Assembly: GCF_050613145.1 (NCBI RefSeq) | Contig: NZ_CP192507.1 | Coordinates: 1,054,001-1,118,000 of the forward strand | DNA: 64,000 nucleotides | Reading direction: 5' to 3' | From: Lysinibacillus_B sp050613145 | GTDB lineage: Bacteria; Bacillota; Bacilli; Bacillales_A; Planococcaceae | In this document: positions 24,103-31,716 of the stretch, one piece after another | Numbering within the stretch: position 1 is the stretch's first letter | Layout of the letters: each line of letters opens with the position of its first letter | Notes under the pieces: generated by a model | Database searches by the model: none | Told to the model about the DNA's origin: nothing | The model's input: the letters and a program-made list of their open reading frames with translations, nothing else | Made by a program: the position numbers and the translations under genes

Positions 24103-24131
24103 TTGACACTCATAATACAGTGTGATAGACT
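24103..24131 (+). promoter_or_regulatory. Sigma-A promoter of rplS
   Basis: Consensus -35 TTGACA (24103-24108), 17-base spacer, -10 TAGACT (24126-24131) preceded by TGA (extended -10). The predicted transcript carries an 80-base leader. Confidence 0.75.
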
Positions 24132-24137
24132 TCAATT

Positions 24138-24219
24138 TGTGCAAAATGCACTGAATTACGGTGTTCCGCTGTGGCCAACTATGAGCGTGCAAGAGCATCT
24201 GTCTAAGGAGAGAAACGAA
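24138..24219 (+). ncRNA. Probable L19 autoregulatory leader
   Basis: The leader between the rplS promoter and start codon contains GCAC (24142) that can close on GTGC (24187-24190), enclosing the short hairpin region ACGGTGTTCCGCTGTGG. A conserved L19 leader upstream of rplS is known in Firmicutes (Rfam L19_leader). I recognise the position and the general layout, not a verified covariance match. Confidence 0.5.
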
Positions 24220-24564
24220 ATGTCTAACATTATCACAGAAATCACTAAAGAACAACTTCGCGCTGATTTACCTTCATTCCGTCCTGGTGACACTGTAAAG
24301 GTACACGTTAAAGTTGTTGAGGGTACTCGTGAGCGTATCCAGTTATTCGAAGGCGTAGTAATCAAACGTCGCGGTGGCGGCATCAGTGAAACTTTCACTG
24401 TGCGTAAAATTTCTTACGGTGTTGGTGTTGAGCGTACATTCCCTGTACACACGCCAAAAATCGCTAAATTAGAAGTTATTCGTCGCGGTAAAGTACGTCG
24501 CGCTAAACTTTACTACTTACGTAACCTACGTGGTAAAGCTGCACGTATTAAAGAAATTCGCTAA
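24220..24564 (+). CDS. rplS: 50S ribosomal protein L19
   Basis: The 114-residue protein has the L19 pattern FRPGDTVKVHVKVVEGTRER and VVIKRRGGGISETFTVRKIS. The ATG at 24220 is preceded by AAGGAGAG and matches the family start (MSNIITEITKEQL); an upstream in-frame extension is leader RNA. L19 sits at the 30S-50S interface. Confidence 0.97.
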   Translation: MSNIITEITKEQLRADLPSFRPGDTVKVHVKVVEGTRERIQLFEGVVIKRRGGGISETFTVRKISYGVGVERTFPVHTPKIAKLEVIRRGKVRRAKLYYLRNLRGKAARIKEIR

Positions 24565-24576
24565 TAATTTTTTGAG

Positions 24577-24611
24577 AATGGAGCTTGTGATATGCAGGCT
24601 CCATTTCTTTT
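24577..24611 (+). terminator. Rho-independent terminator after rplS
   Basis: AATGGAGC (24577-24584) pairs with GCTCCATT (24598-24605), followed by TCTTTT. Confidence 0.85.
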
Positions 24612-24705
24612 GGCGAATATAAATCAGTAGTATTTATGGATATTTGCATGTAGTTTTTTTCTAGGGATTTAGCAATAGGAGAAGGCATGCAATAGACAAT
24701 TTTTT

Positions 24706-24734
24706 TTGCTTCAAATACATATTTCCTTTACAAT
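24706..24734 (+). promoter_or_regulatory. Probable sigma-A promoter of the signal peptidase gene
   Basis: -35 TTGCTT (24706-24711), 17-base spacer, -10 TACAAT (24729-24734), 30 bases before the GTG start codon. Confidence 0.6.
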
Positions 24735-24763
24735 ATAGGTGGATAGACGAGGGGGACATTTGT

Positions 24764-25327
24764 GTGGAAAAAGTTGAGAAAGAAAAAAATGAGTTATGGG
24801 AATGGATCAAAGCATTACTTATTGCCTTTGCAATAGCCGCATTCATTCGTTATTTTTTATTTACACCAATTGTGGTAGATGGAGATTCCATGATGCCAAC
24901 CCTTGAAGATGGCGATCGGATGATTGTAAATAAAATTGGCTATAAAATTGGAAATCCAGATCGTTTTGATATCGTCGTGTTTCATGCACCAGAAGGAAAA
25001 GATTATATTAAACGTGTCATCGGTGTACCGGGTGATCACGTAGAATATATCGATGATCAGTTATACATTAATGGTGAACCAATTGATGAGCCATATTTAA
25101 ATCAATATAAAGCAGAAATCACAGAGGGCAATTTGACAGGTGATTTTACATTACAGGACATTGACCCGAATTTAGATGTTATTCCAGAAGGTTATGTGTT
25201 TGTGATGGGGGATAACCGCCGCTTTAGTAAAGATAGTCGCCATATTGGGATTGTAAGTATTGATGAAATGATTGGCAATACCAATTTAATCTTTTGGCCA
25301 ATAAGTGATATTAAAATTGTAAAATAA
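24764..25327 (+). CDS. lepB: Type I signal peptidase
   Basis: The enzyme removes signal peptides from exported proteins at the outer face of the membrane. The 187-residue protein has one N-terminal membrane segment (ALLIAFAIAAFIRYFLF, about 17-33), then catalytic Ser42 in VDGDSMMPTL, the general-base Lys83 in YIKRVIGVPGD, and the box GDNRRFSKDSR near 160. This is the short Gram-positive SipS-type architecture. The start is GTG at 24764 after GAGGGGGA. Its position before rbgA matches many Bacillales. Confidence 0.95.
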   Translation: MEKVEKEKNELWEWIKALLIAFAIAAFIRYFLFTPIVVDGDSMMPTLEDGDRMIVNKIGYKIGNPDRFDIVVFHAPEGKDYIKRVIGVPGDHVEYIDDQLYINGEPIDEPYLNQYKAEITEGNLTGDFTLQDIDPNLDVIPEGYVFVMGDNRRFSKDSRHIGIVSIDEMIGNTNLIFWPISDIKIVK

Positions 25328-25333
25328 TGTACG

Positions 25334-25360
25334 AGAGGGGATGCGATATCTCCTCTTTTC
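25334..25360 (+). terminator. Rho-independent terminator after the signal peptidase gene
   Basis: AGAGGGGAT (25334-25342) pairs with ATCTCCTCT (25348-25356) with one G-U pair, followed by TTTC. Confidence 0.7.
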
Positions 25361-25375
25361 ATTATTGGATAGTGA

Positions 25376-25413
25376 CAAGTCCCTCTCTTTAATGTTAGTT
25401 GAGTAGGGACCTG
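25376..25413 (+). other. Hairpin in the rbgA leader
   Basis: ACAAGTCCCT (25375-25384) can pair with AGGGACCTGT (25405-25414) around a 20-base loop. It ends about 5 bases before the rbgA Shine-Dalgarno and lacks a T tract, so it is more likely leader structure than a terminator. Function unknown. Confidence 0.4.
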
Positions 25414-25433
25414 TTTGAGAAAGGATGTTTAAG

Positions 25434-26309
25434 ATGACAATTCAATGGTTCCCGGGGCATATGGCGAAAGCACGCCGTGAAGTATCAGAAAAGCTAAAAT
25501 TAGTCGATATTATTTTCGAGCTGGTTGATGCACGCCTACCGCTTTCCTCGCGCAATCCTATGATTGACCAAGTCATCAATCAAAAGCCACGCCTCCTGAT
25601 TTTAAACAAGCAAGATATGGCGGACGAGGCAGAGACACGTAAGTGGATTGCGTATTTTGAGAAACGTGGTCATAAAGCAGTCGCAATCAATTCACTAGAA
25701 GGAAAAGGTTTGCAGACGGTAACAAAGGCAGCACAAGAAATACTAGCGGAAAAATGGGCGCGGATGAAAGCAAAAGGGATGAAGCCACGTGCCATTCGTG
25801 CGATGATTGTTGGGATCCCAAATGTTGGAAAATCAACGCTGATTAACCGTTTAGCAAAGAAGAATATTGCGAAAACAGGAAATACACCCGGTGTTACAAA
25901 AGCACAACAGTGGATTAAAGTAGGAAAAGAATTAGAACTACTTGATACACCTGGTATTCTTTGGCCTAAATTTGAGGATCAAGAAGTGGGTTATAAATTA
26001 GCTTTAACAGGTGCTATTAAAGATCAAATTACGAATATGGAAGATTTAGCAGTGTACGGTCTTCGCTTCCTTGCAACACATTACCCAGAACGCATGGAAG
26101 AACGTTATCAATTACAGTTTGTGCACGAGGATTTAGTACAGACATTCGATCATATCGGTAAGCTTCGTCGTGTATTTGGACAAGGTGGAGAAATCGATTA
26201 TGATCAAGTATCAGAGTTAATCGTTCGAGATATTCGTTCCCTACATTTAGGGAAATTAACATTTGATTTTGTCGATGAGCAAATGGAAAAAGAGTTATTA
26301 GAGCAATAA
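25434..26309 (+). CDS. rbgA: Ribosome biogenesis GTPase RbgA (YlqF)
   Basis: RbgA promotes late 50S assembly, notably L16 incorporation. The 291-residue protein is a circularly permuted GTPase: G4 LNKQD near 58-62 precedes G1 GIPNVGKST at 127-135 and G3 DTPG near 171. It starts MTIQWFPGHMAKARR, identical to B. subtilis. The ATG at 25434 is chosen over 25425 because AAAGGA overlaps the latter and is ideally spaced for the former. Confidence 0.96.
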   Translation: MTIQWFPGHMAKARREVSEKLKLVDIIFELVDARLPLSSRNPMIDQVINQKPRLLILNKQDMADEAETRKWIAYFEKRGHKAVAINSLEGKGLQTVTKAAQEILAEKWARMKAKGMKPRAIRAMIVGIPNVGKSTLINRLAKKNIAKTGNTPGVTKAQQWIKVGKELELLDTPGILWPKFEDQEVGYKLALTGAIKDQITNMEDLAVYGLRFLATHYPERMEERYQLQFVHEDLVQTFDHIGKLRRVFGQGGEIDYDQVSELIVRDIRSLHLGKLTFDFVDEQMEKELLEQ

Positions 26310-26316
26310 TGAAGTA

Positions 26317-26363
26317 GGGGGGGTGTCCAGAAAGTGAAAACTTTCCAGACACCCTTTTCTTTT
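26317..26363 (+). terminator. Rho-independent terminator after rbgA
   Basis: GGGTGTC (26321-26327) pairs with GACACCC (26348-26354), with an inner GAAAGT/ACTTTC stem, followed by TTTTCTTTT. Confidence 0.88.
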
Positions 26364-26390
26364 ACAAAAATAAAAATAAACCGATATACA
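26361..26390 (+). promoter_or_regulatory. Candidate promoter(s) of rnhB-ylqG-ylqH
   Basis: Two overlapping readings exist in the 107-base gap. A sigma-A reading has -35 TTTACA (26361-26366), 18-base spacer and -10 TATACA (26385-26390). A sigma-D reading has CCGATAT (26381-26387), seven of the eight -10 consensus bases GCCGATAT, with only a poor -35 (TTTA) 15 bases upstream where TAAA is expected. Confidence 0.4.
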
Positions 26391-26416
26391 ACATAGAACG
26401 AGCAAGGAGATTAACA

Positions 26417-27184
26417 ATGCGGACAATTAAAGAAATTACAGCTGCTTTAAAACAGGCAGAACAATTACAACCTTGGATGAAGGAATTGCAACAGGATGAG
26501 CGAGCAAGCGTACAAAAAGCGTGGCTACAATTTGAAAAGCGCATGGCAAAAAAACAGGCCGTATTAGATGCTCATCATGAGAAGTGTGCGTTTGATGCAT
26601 CGTTTTTACCATACCCAGAAGCATGCGTTGTTGGGATAGATGAGGCGGGACGTGGCCCGCTTGCAGGACCTGTTGTGACAGCTGCCGTGGTACTACCCAA
26701 TCATTGTGAAGCACTCGTTGGCATCAATGACTCAAAACAACTATCAAAAGAAATGCGTGAAAATTACGTAGCACGCATTAAAGAGCACGCAATTAGTTAT
26801 TCTATTCATTTTCAATCAGCTGAAATGATTGATACATTAAATATATATGAGGCAACGAAGCAGTCGATGGTTGAAAGTGTGCAAGGGCTTGCTGTTACAC
26901 CAGATGTCGTATTAGCTGATGCTATGACATTGCCAATCGATATTCCGCAGCATGCTGTTATTAAAGGAGATGCAAAAAGTTTAGCCATTGCAGCGGCTTC
27001 TATTTTAGCGAAAACAGCACGTGATCAATACATGGAACAACTACATGTTCAATTTCCGCAATACGGCTTTAACCAACATGCAGGATATGGTACAAAACAA
27101 CATTTAGCGGCACTTGAGCAATTTGGACCAACCGAGCATCACCGTAAAAGTTTTGAGCCGATTAAATCGATGATAAAGAGGTGA
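26417..27184 (+). CDS. rnhB: Ribonuclease HII
   Basis: RNase HII removes ribonucleotides and RNA-DNA hybrids. The 255-residue enzyme has an N-terminal helical extension typical of Bacilli (about 1-68), then GIDEAGRGPLAGPV with catalytic Asp75-Glu76, DSKQLS near 104 and Asp in LADAM near 172. The Shine-Dalgarno is AAGGAG. The last codons overlap the Shine-Dalgarno of the next gene, so a FliK-like and an FlhB-like gene are co-transcribed with it, as in B. subtilis. Confidence 0.95.
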   Translation: MRTIKEITAALKQAEQLQPWMKELQQDERASVQKAWLQFEKRMAKKQAVLDAHHEKCAFDASFLPYPEACVVGIDEAGRGPLAGPVVTAAVVLPNHCEALVGINDSKQLSKEMRENYVARIKEHAISYSIHFQSAEMIDTLNIYEATKQSMVESVQGLAVTPDVVLADAMTLPIDIPQHAVIKGDAKSLAIAAASILAKTARDQYMEQLHVQFPQYGFNQHAGYGTKQHLAALEQFGPTEHHRKSFEPIKSMIKR

Positions 27185-27189
27185 GGGTT

Positions 27190-29082
27190 TTGACATTTAC
27201 GTCATTCAATCCAGTTCAATCACAACCGCAAACGGTACAGGGAAATAAGCCTTTAGTATTGCGTGAAGGGCAAGTTTTTCATGGTACGATAAATAAGTTA
27301 TATCCTGACCAAACAGCAGAAGTACAAGTAGGTCAACAAAAATTAGTGGCAACGCTTGAAACGCCTTTAAAAGTTGGCGATTCGCACTTTTTTCAAGTAT
27401 CAAGTACTGGCGCGCAAACGGAACTAAAAGTCGTAACAGGACCGATGACACAGGCGATGACACCACAGCAGCAAATGAATCAATTGCTTCAAAATATGAA
27501 TCTGCCACCAACGAAAGAATTGCAGCAAGTATTGAATCATTTTATGAAGGAGCAAATGCCGATTTCGCGTGAGCAGTTACTGGCAGCTGAAAGTTGGATG
27601 AAAACTTTACCGGAGGGCGTCGCAAAACAAGATGCACTATTGGCAATCCAACGCATGGTTGAACTGAAGATGCCCTTCACAACGCAAGTATTTCAATCGC
27701 TCGTACAAGGGGCGAAATTAGACGGTATGAGTGCAACGCTACAAAATTTTATGAATCAACTAGCGAATGCAACCAATATAAACGGGCAATTAAAAACCAA
27801 TTTAATCACACAATTGCAAACCATTGCAAAACCGTTGGATGCCGAAATGGGCGGGGTGTTATTGGCGCGCGCTGTTCAAACATTAACCGACAATACCGCA
27901 TCGATGACGAACCGCCTGCAAACATTGAATATGTTAAAAGAAGCCGGCATTTTACCACAAAATGCAACATTAACAAACTGGCAATCCCGGCAAGGGCAGC
28001 CCCAGCCACTCTCGACACAACCTGTACAAGCCGGGCAGCTTATTCAACAAATGATGATGGCAAAGCCGGAAGAAAGTGCACAAATGCTACAAAATGTGCG
28101 GACATTTGTTCAAAATGAAACGCTATTAACGACTGAGCAAAAAGGTCAACTTCAGCAATTCATGGACCGTTTTACACAACTACCGCAAACGAAGCAGGCA
28201 ATCGAAATATTTGCACGTCAATTACAAGAACAATTGTTAAAGGCATTTTCAGCAAATAATGACGATCACTTATTCACACAAAATAAACAGGGTTTGTCAA
28301 TGAAAGATCAAATGCTCTCTCTTTTAAAGCCTGATGCAGCAGTTGCACGTCACGATGCCATGTTTCAAGCATTAGTACGTGCTAGTATGGAATCGACACA
28401 ACCTGCTATGCAAGCGGCAGTTACTCAAGCGGAGGCACAGGTACAAAATGCAGTAGATAGTAAGGCGATGGAACAAGCAATGAAAACGGTGTTAAAAGGG
28501 TTGGGGATTAGTTATGAAGCGGCATTAGCTAATAAAGCAAACGATATGCAAGCACTGGCTCAACAAGTGAAACCGCAACTTTTGGCGCTGTTACAAGATG
28601 CGCAAATCCCTGTAGCATTGCGAGATTCCGCTGAAATGTTCATGGCGCGTATGAACGGCATGCAATTGCTTTCAGGAGAAAATGGTCATCAACACCAGCT
28701 TGTCATGCAAGTCCCGCTTGATTTTTTTGGCAAGCAAATGGATGCGACATTACAGTGGAATGGGAGAATGGGGGATGACGGAAAAATTGATGCCGATTTC
28801 GCACGTGTGCTCTTTTATTTAAACATGGAATCTTTACAAGAGACAGTCATCGATATGCAAGTGCAAAACCGTATTGTAACGATTACCGTGTTTAATGATG
28901 ATCCACAATTAAATCTACTGGCAGAATCCCTAAAACACTCCTTAAAAGCCGGGCTTGCGGATAAGGAATATCGTTTATCGGGTGTGTTTATTAAACAGTT
29001 TGAGAAGGAAATAGTCGAAAAAGTCACAAAAATGTCAAAATCAGACTCCCAATCACATAACGGAGTGGATATTCGCGTATGA
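27190..29082 (+). CDS. ylqG: FliK-like protein outside the flagellar operon (YlqG)
   Basis: A 630-residue Gln/Met-rich protein with long helical low-complexity sequence and a C-terminal region like the flagellar hook-length control (FliK C-terminal) domain: LVMQVPLDFFGKQMDATLQW, then VIDMQVQNRIVTITVFND and LAESLKHSLKAGLADKEYRL. I choose TTG at 27190 because GAGGTGAGGG is placed for it; a GTG at 27181 overlaps the rnhB stop. A separate true fliK exists at 47637. Its stop overlaps the FlhB-like gene by 4 bases. The role is unknown. Confidence 0.85.
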   Translation: MTFTSFNPVQSQPQTVQGNKPLVLREGQVFHGTINKLYPDQTAEVQVGQQKLVATLETPLKVGDSHFFQVSSTGAQTELKVVTGPMTQAMTPQQQMNQLLQNMNLPPTKELQQVLNHFMKEQMPISREQLLAAESWMKTLPEGVAKQDALLAIQRMVELKMPFTTQVFQSLVQGAKLDGMSATLQNFMNQLANATNINGQLKTNLITQLQTIAKPLDAEMGGVLLARAVQTLTDNTASMTNRLQTLNMLKEAGILPQNATLTNWQSRQGQPQPLSTQPVQAGQLIQQMMMAKPEESAQMLQNVRTFVQNETLLTTEQKGQLQQFMDRFTQLPQTKQAIEIFARQLQEQLLKAFSANNDDHLFTQNKQGLSMKDQMLSLLKPDAAVARHDAMFQALVRASMESTQPAMQAAVTQAEAQVQNAVDSKAMEQAMKTVLKGLGISYEAALANKANDMQALAQQVKPQLLALLQDAQIPVALRDSAEMFMARMNGMQLLSGENGHQHQLVMQVPLDFFGKQMDATLQWNGRMGDDGKIDADFARVLFYLNMESLQETVIDMQVQNRIVTITVFNDDPQLNLLAESLKHSLKAGLADKEYRLSGVFIKQFEKEIVEKVTKMSKSDSQSHNGVDIRV

Positions 29083-29390
29083 ACGACAAGAAATATGCAC
29101 GAAAAGAGGCAATTGCGTTATCTTATAATCCATCGAAATCATCTGGACCTAACGTGGTGGCGAAAGGAAAAGGGAAAATTGCTGAAAATATTTTAGAGCA
29201 AGCGATGCTCCATGATGTACCTATTCATGAAGATCCCAACCTTGTGCAACTGCTAGGACAGTTGGATTTAAATGAATCTATCCCAGAGGAACTGTACCAA
29301 GCAGTAGCAGAAGTCTTTGCGTTTATTTATCATTTAGATCGTAGACATGGTGAAATAAAACACTTAAAAAAGTCGTGTAAATTAGACTGA
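29079..29390 (+). CDS. ylqH: FlhB-like C-terminal-domain protein (YlqH)
   Basis: The 103-residue protein corresponds to the cytoplasmic C-terminal domain of the export-gate protein FlhB (EscU/YscU family), without membrane segments. It has ARKEAIALSYNPSKSSGPNVVAKGKGKIAENILEQA and ends in helices like FlhBC (IPEELYQAVAEVFAFIYHLD). The autocleavage NPTH of FlhB is missing; at the matching place the protein reads YNPSKSSG. A free FlhBC paired with a FliK-like partner suggests an interaction module. The terminator stem overlaps its last codons. Confidence 0.88.
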   Translation: MNDKKYARKEAIALSYNPSKSSGPNVVAKGKGKIAENILEQAMLHDVPIHEDPNLVQLLGQLDLNESIPEELYQAVAEVFAFIYHLDRRHGEIKHLKKSCKLD

Positions 29391-29406
29391 TTTACACGGC
29401 TTTTTG
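29366..29406 (+). terminator. Rho-independent terminator overlapping the end of ylqH
   Basis: AAAAAGTCGTGTAAAT (29367-29382) pairs with ATTTACACGGCTTTTT (29390-29405). The left arm is inside the last eight codons of ylqH (KKSCKLD), so the gene end and terminator share sequence. Confidence 0.9.
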
Positions 29407-29548
29407 CTTTTTCTATGAATGGAGTACGATAAAACCGCATAAAAAGCCAAAAAAATACACATGAAGACTAATATAGACATTATCAGAATCTTTGTATAAA
29501 ATAGACTTTGTTAAAAATTTTTTTAATTGTCTGATGGGAGGATGTATT

Positions 29549-30709
29549 ATGAATATCCATGAATATCAAGGGAAAGAGATCTTGAGAAAATATGGGGTAG
29601 CAGTACCAAATGGCCGAGTTGCTTTCTCGCCAGATGAGGCTGTGAAAGTCGCGAAAGAATTGGGGAGTAACGTGACTGTCGTAAAAGCTCAAATTCATGC
29701 AGGGGGTCGCGGTAAAGCGGGCGGTGTTAAGATTGCGAAAAATCTTGATGAAGTACGCACGTACGCAAAAGAATTACTTGGAAAGGTGTTAGTAACACAC
29801 CAAACAGGTCCAGAAGGTAAAGAGGTGAAACGCCTTTACATTGAGGAAGGATCAGATATTCGTAAAGAATATTATTTAAGTTATATATTAGACCGTGCCA
29901 CTTCTCGTGTAACATTAATGGGGTCAGAAGAAGGCGGTATGGATATTGAAGAAGTAGCAGAAACAAATCCTGAAAAAATATTCAAGGAAATAGTAGATCC
30001 TGTTATTGGTCTAACAGCATTCCAAGCGCGTCGTATGGCGTTCAATATGAATATTCCAGCAAAATTAGTAAATAAAGCTGCAAAGTTAATGCTAGGCTTA
30101 TATGAAGCGTTTATTGATAAAGATGCATCAATCGTTGAAATTAACCCGTTAGTCGTAACTGGAGATGATGAGGTTATGGCGTTAGATGCGAAGTTTAATT
30201 TTGATAGCAATGCATTGTATCGTCAAAAAGATATTGTGGAACTTCGTGACTTTGATGAGGAAGATCCAAAGGAAATTGAAGCATCTAAGTATGACTTAAG
30301 TTATATTTCGTTAGATGGCAACATCGGTTGTATGGTAAATGGTGCTGGTCTTGCGATGGCAACAATGGATACGATTAGTTACTACGGCGGAAGCCCTGCT
30401 AACTTCCTGGATGTTGGGGGCGGTGCGACAGCAGAAAAAGTAACGGAAGCGTTTAAAATTATTCTTTCAGATCAGAACGTAAAAGGTATTTTCGTTAATA
30501 TCTTTGGCGGTATTATGAAGTGTGACGTTATTGCTGAAGGGGTTATTACAGCAGCAAAACAAGTAGGCCTTAAAGTGCCTTTAGTTGTTCGTCTAGAAGG
30601 AACGAATGTAGAACGTGGTAAACAATTATTAAATGAATCCGGTTTAAATATTGTCGCTGCTGATTCAATGGCAGACGGCGCTCAAAAAATCGTAGGACTT
30701 GTGAGCTAA
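29549..30709 (+). CDS. sucC: Succinyl-CoA synthetase beta subunit (ADP-forming)
   Basis: SucC is the ATP-grasp and succinate-binding subunit of the citric acid cycle enzyme that makes ATP from succinyl-CoA. The 386-residue protein starts MNIHEYQGKEILRKYGVAVP and has the grasp-domain lysine region VVKAQIHAGGRGKAGG and the C-terminal ligase domain with VNIFGGIMKCD. The ATG at 29549 behind GGGAGGA gives the B. subtilis length (385). sucD follows after 19 bases. Confidence 0.97.
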   Translation: MNIHEYQGKEILRKYGVAVPNGRVAFSPDEAVKVAKELGSNVTVVKAQIHAGGRGKAGGVKIAKNLDEVRTYAKELLGKVLVTHQTGPEGKEVKRLYIEEGSDIRKEYYLSYILDRATSRVTLMGSEEGGMDIEEVAETNPEKIFKEIVDPVIGLTAFQARRMAFNMNIPAKLVNKAAKLMLGLYEAFIDKDASIVEINPLVVTGDDEVMALDAKFNFDSNALYRQKDIVELRDFDEEDPKEIEASKYDLSYISLDGNIGCMVNGAGLAMATMDTISYYGGSPANFLDVGGGATAEKVTEAFKIILSDQNVKGIFVNIFGGIMKCDVIAEGVITAAKQVGLKVPLVVRLEGTNVERGKQLLNESGLNIVAADSMADGAQKIVGLVS

Positions 30710-30728
30710 AGGAAGGCGGGGAGAAGTA

Positions 30729-31631
30729 ATGAGCGTATTTATTAATAAAGATACTAAAGTAATTGTGCAAGGGATTACAGGGGATACAGCACTTTTCCAT
30801 ACAAAGCAAATGATCGAGTATGGTACAAAAGTCGTTGCAGGTGTAACACCTGGAAAAGGTGGACAGGAAATCGAAGGAGTTCCAGTATTTAATACTGTTC
30901 AAGCAGCAGTAGAAGCTACTGGTGCCAACGTATCCGTAATTTATGTGCCGGCTCCTTTTGCAGCAGATGCTATTATGGAAGCGGTGGATGCAGAGCTTGA
31001 TTTAACGATTTGTATTACAGAGCATATTCCTGTACTTGATATGGTTAAAGTAAAGCGCTATATGGAAGGGAAAAAGACACGCTTAGTCGGTCCAAACTGT
31101 CCAGGTGTTATTACAGCGGATGAGTGTAAAATCGGTATTATGCCAGGTTATATTCATACAAAAGGTCATGTAGGGGTTGTATCACGCTCTGGTACACTAA
31201 CTTACGAGGCGGTACACCAATTAACACAAGAAGGTATCGGCCAAACAACAGCGGTTGGAATTGGTGGAGACCCTGTAAATGGGACAAACTTCATCGACGT
31301 ATTAAAAGCATTCAACGAAGATCCTGAAACATATGCGGTTGTTATGATTGGTGAAATCGGTGGTACAGCAGAAGAAGAGGCTGCTGAATGGGTTAAAGCA
31401 AATATGACAAAACCAGTTGTAGGCTTTATCGGTGGTCAAACAGCACCTCCAGGAAAGCGTATGGGACACGCAGGCGCGATTATTTCTGGTGGTAAAGGTA
31501 CGGCAGCAGAAAAAATCAAAGCGATGAATGCGGCAGGTATTGAGGTAGCACCAACACCATCTGTTATTGGCGAAACGTTAATTAAAGTCATCAAAGAAAA
31601 AGGTCTATACGAAAAATGTAAGACGCATTAA
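30729..31631 (+). CDS. sucD: Succinyl-CoA synthetase alpha subunit
   Basis: SucD binds CoA and carries the phosphohistidine: His247 in KRMGHAGAIISGGKGTA. The 300-residue protein has the CoA-binding Rossmann domain (VQGITGDTALFHTKQM near 14-29) and GPNCPGVI near 122. It completes the enzyme with SucC, and a terminator starts 7 bases after the stop. Confidence 0.97.
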   Translation: MSVFINKDTKVIVQGITGDTALFHTKQMIEYGTKVVAGVTPGKGGQEIEGVPVFNTVQAAVEATGANVSVIYVPAPFAADAIMEAVDAELDLTICITEHIPVLDMVKVKRYMEGKKTRLVGPNCPGVITADECKIGIMPGYIHTKGHVGVVSRSGTLTYEAVHQLTQEGIGQTTAVGIGGDPVNGTNFIDVLKAFNEDPETYAVVMIGEIGGTAEEEAAEWVKANMTKPVVGFIGGQTAPPGKRMGHAGAIISGGKGTAAEKIKAMNAAGIEVAPTPSVIGETLIKVIKEKGLYEKCKTH

Positions 31632-31637
31632 AATGAA

Positions 31638-31674
31638 GATGTAGCGCGGGTGGGGGTTCGCGCTACATCTTTTC
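31638..31674 (+). terminator. Rho-independent terminator after sucD
   Basis: GATGTAGCGCG (31638-31648) pairs perfectly with CGCGCTACATC (31659-31669), followed by TTTTC. Confidence 0.9.
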
Positions 31675-31716
31675 TTGTACAGTCATTTTTTCTTCTATTA
31701 TAAAAGGAGTGATAAA

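Noticed and set aside
23635..24255. 206-codon minus-strand frame opposite trmD and the rplS leader
   Set aside because: It is antisense to a certain gene, crosses a strong promoter and shows no family motif. Long antisense frames are common opposite biased codons.
31675..31704. TTGTAC-18-TATAAA as a dprA promoter
   Set aside because: The start would fall after the dprA Shine-Dalgarno (31703-31710), so the transcript could not use it. The -35 also overlaps the end of the sucD terminator.
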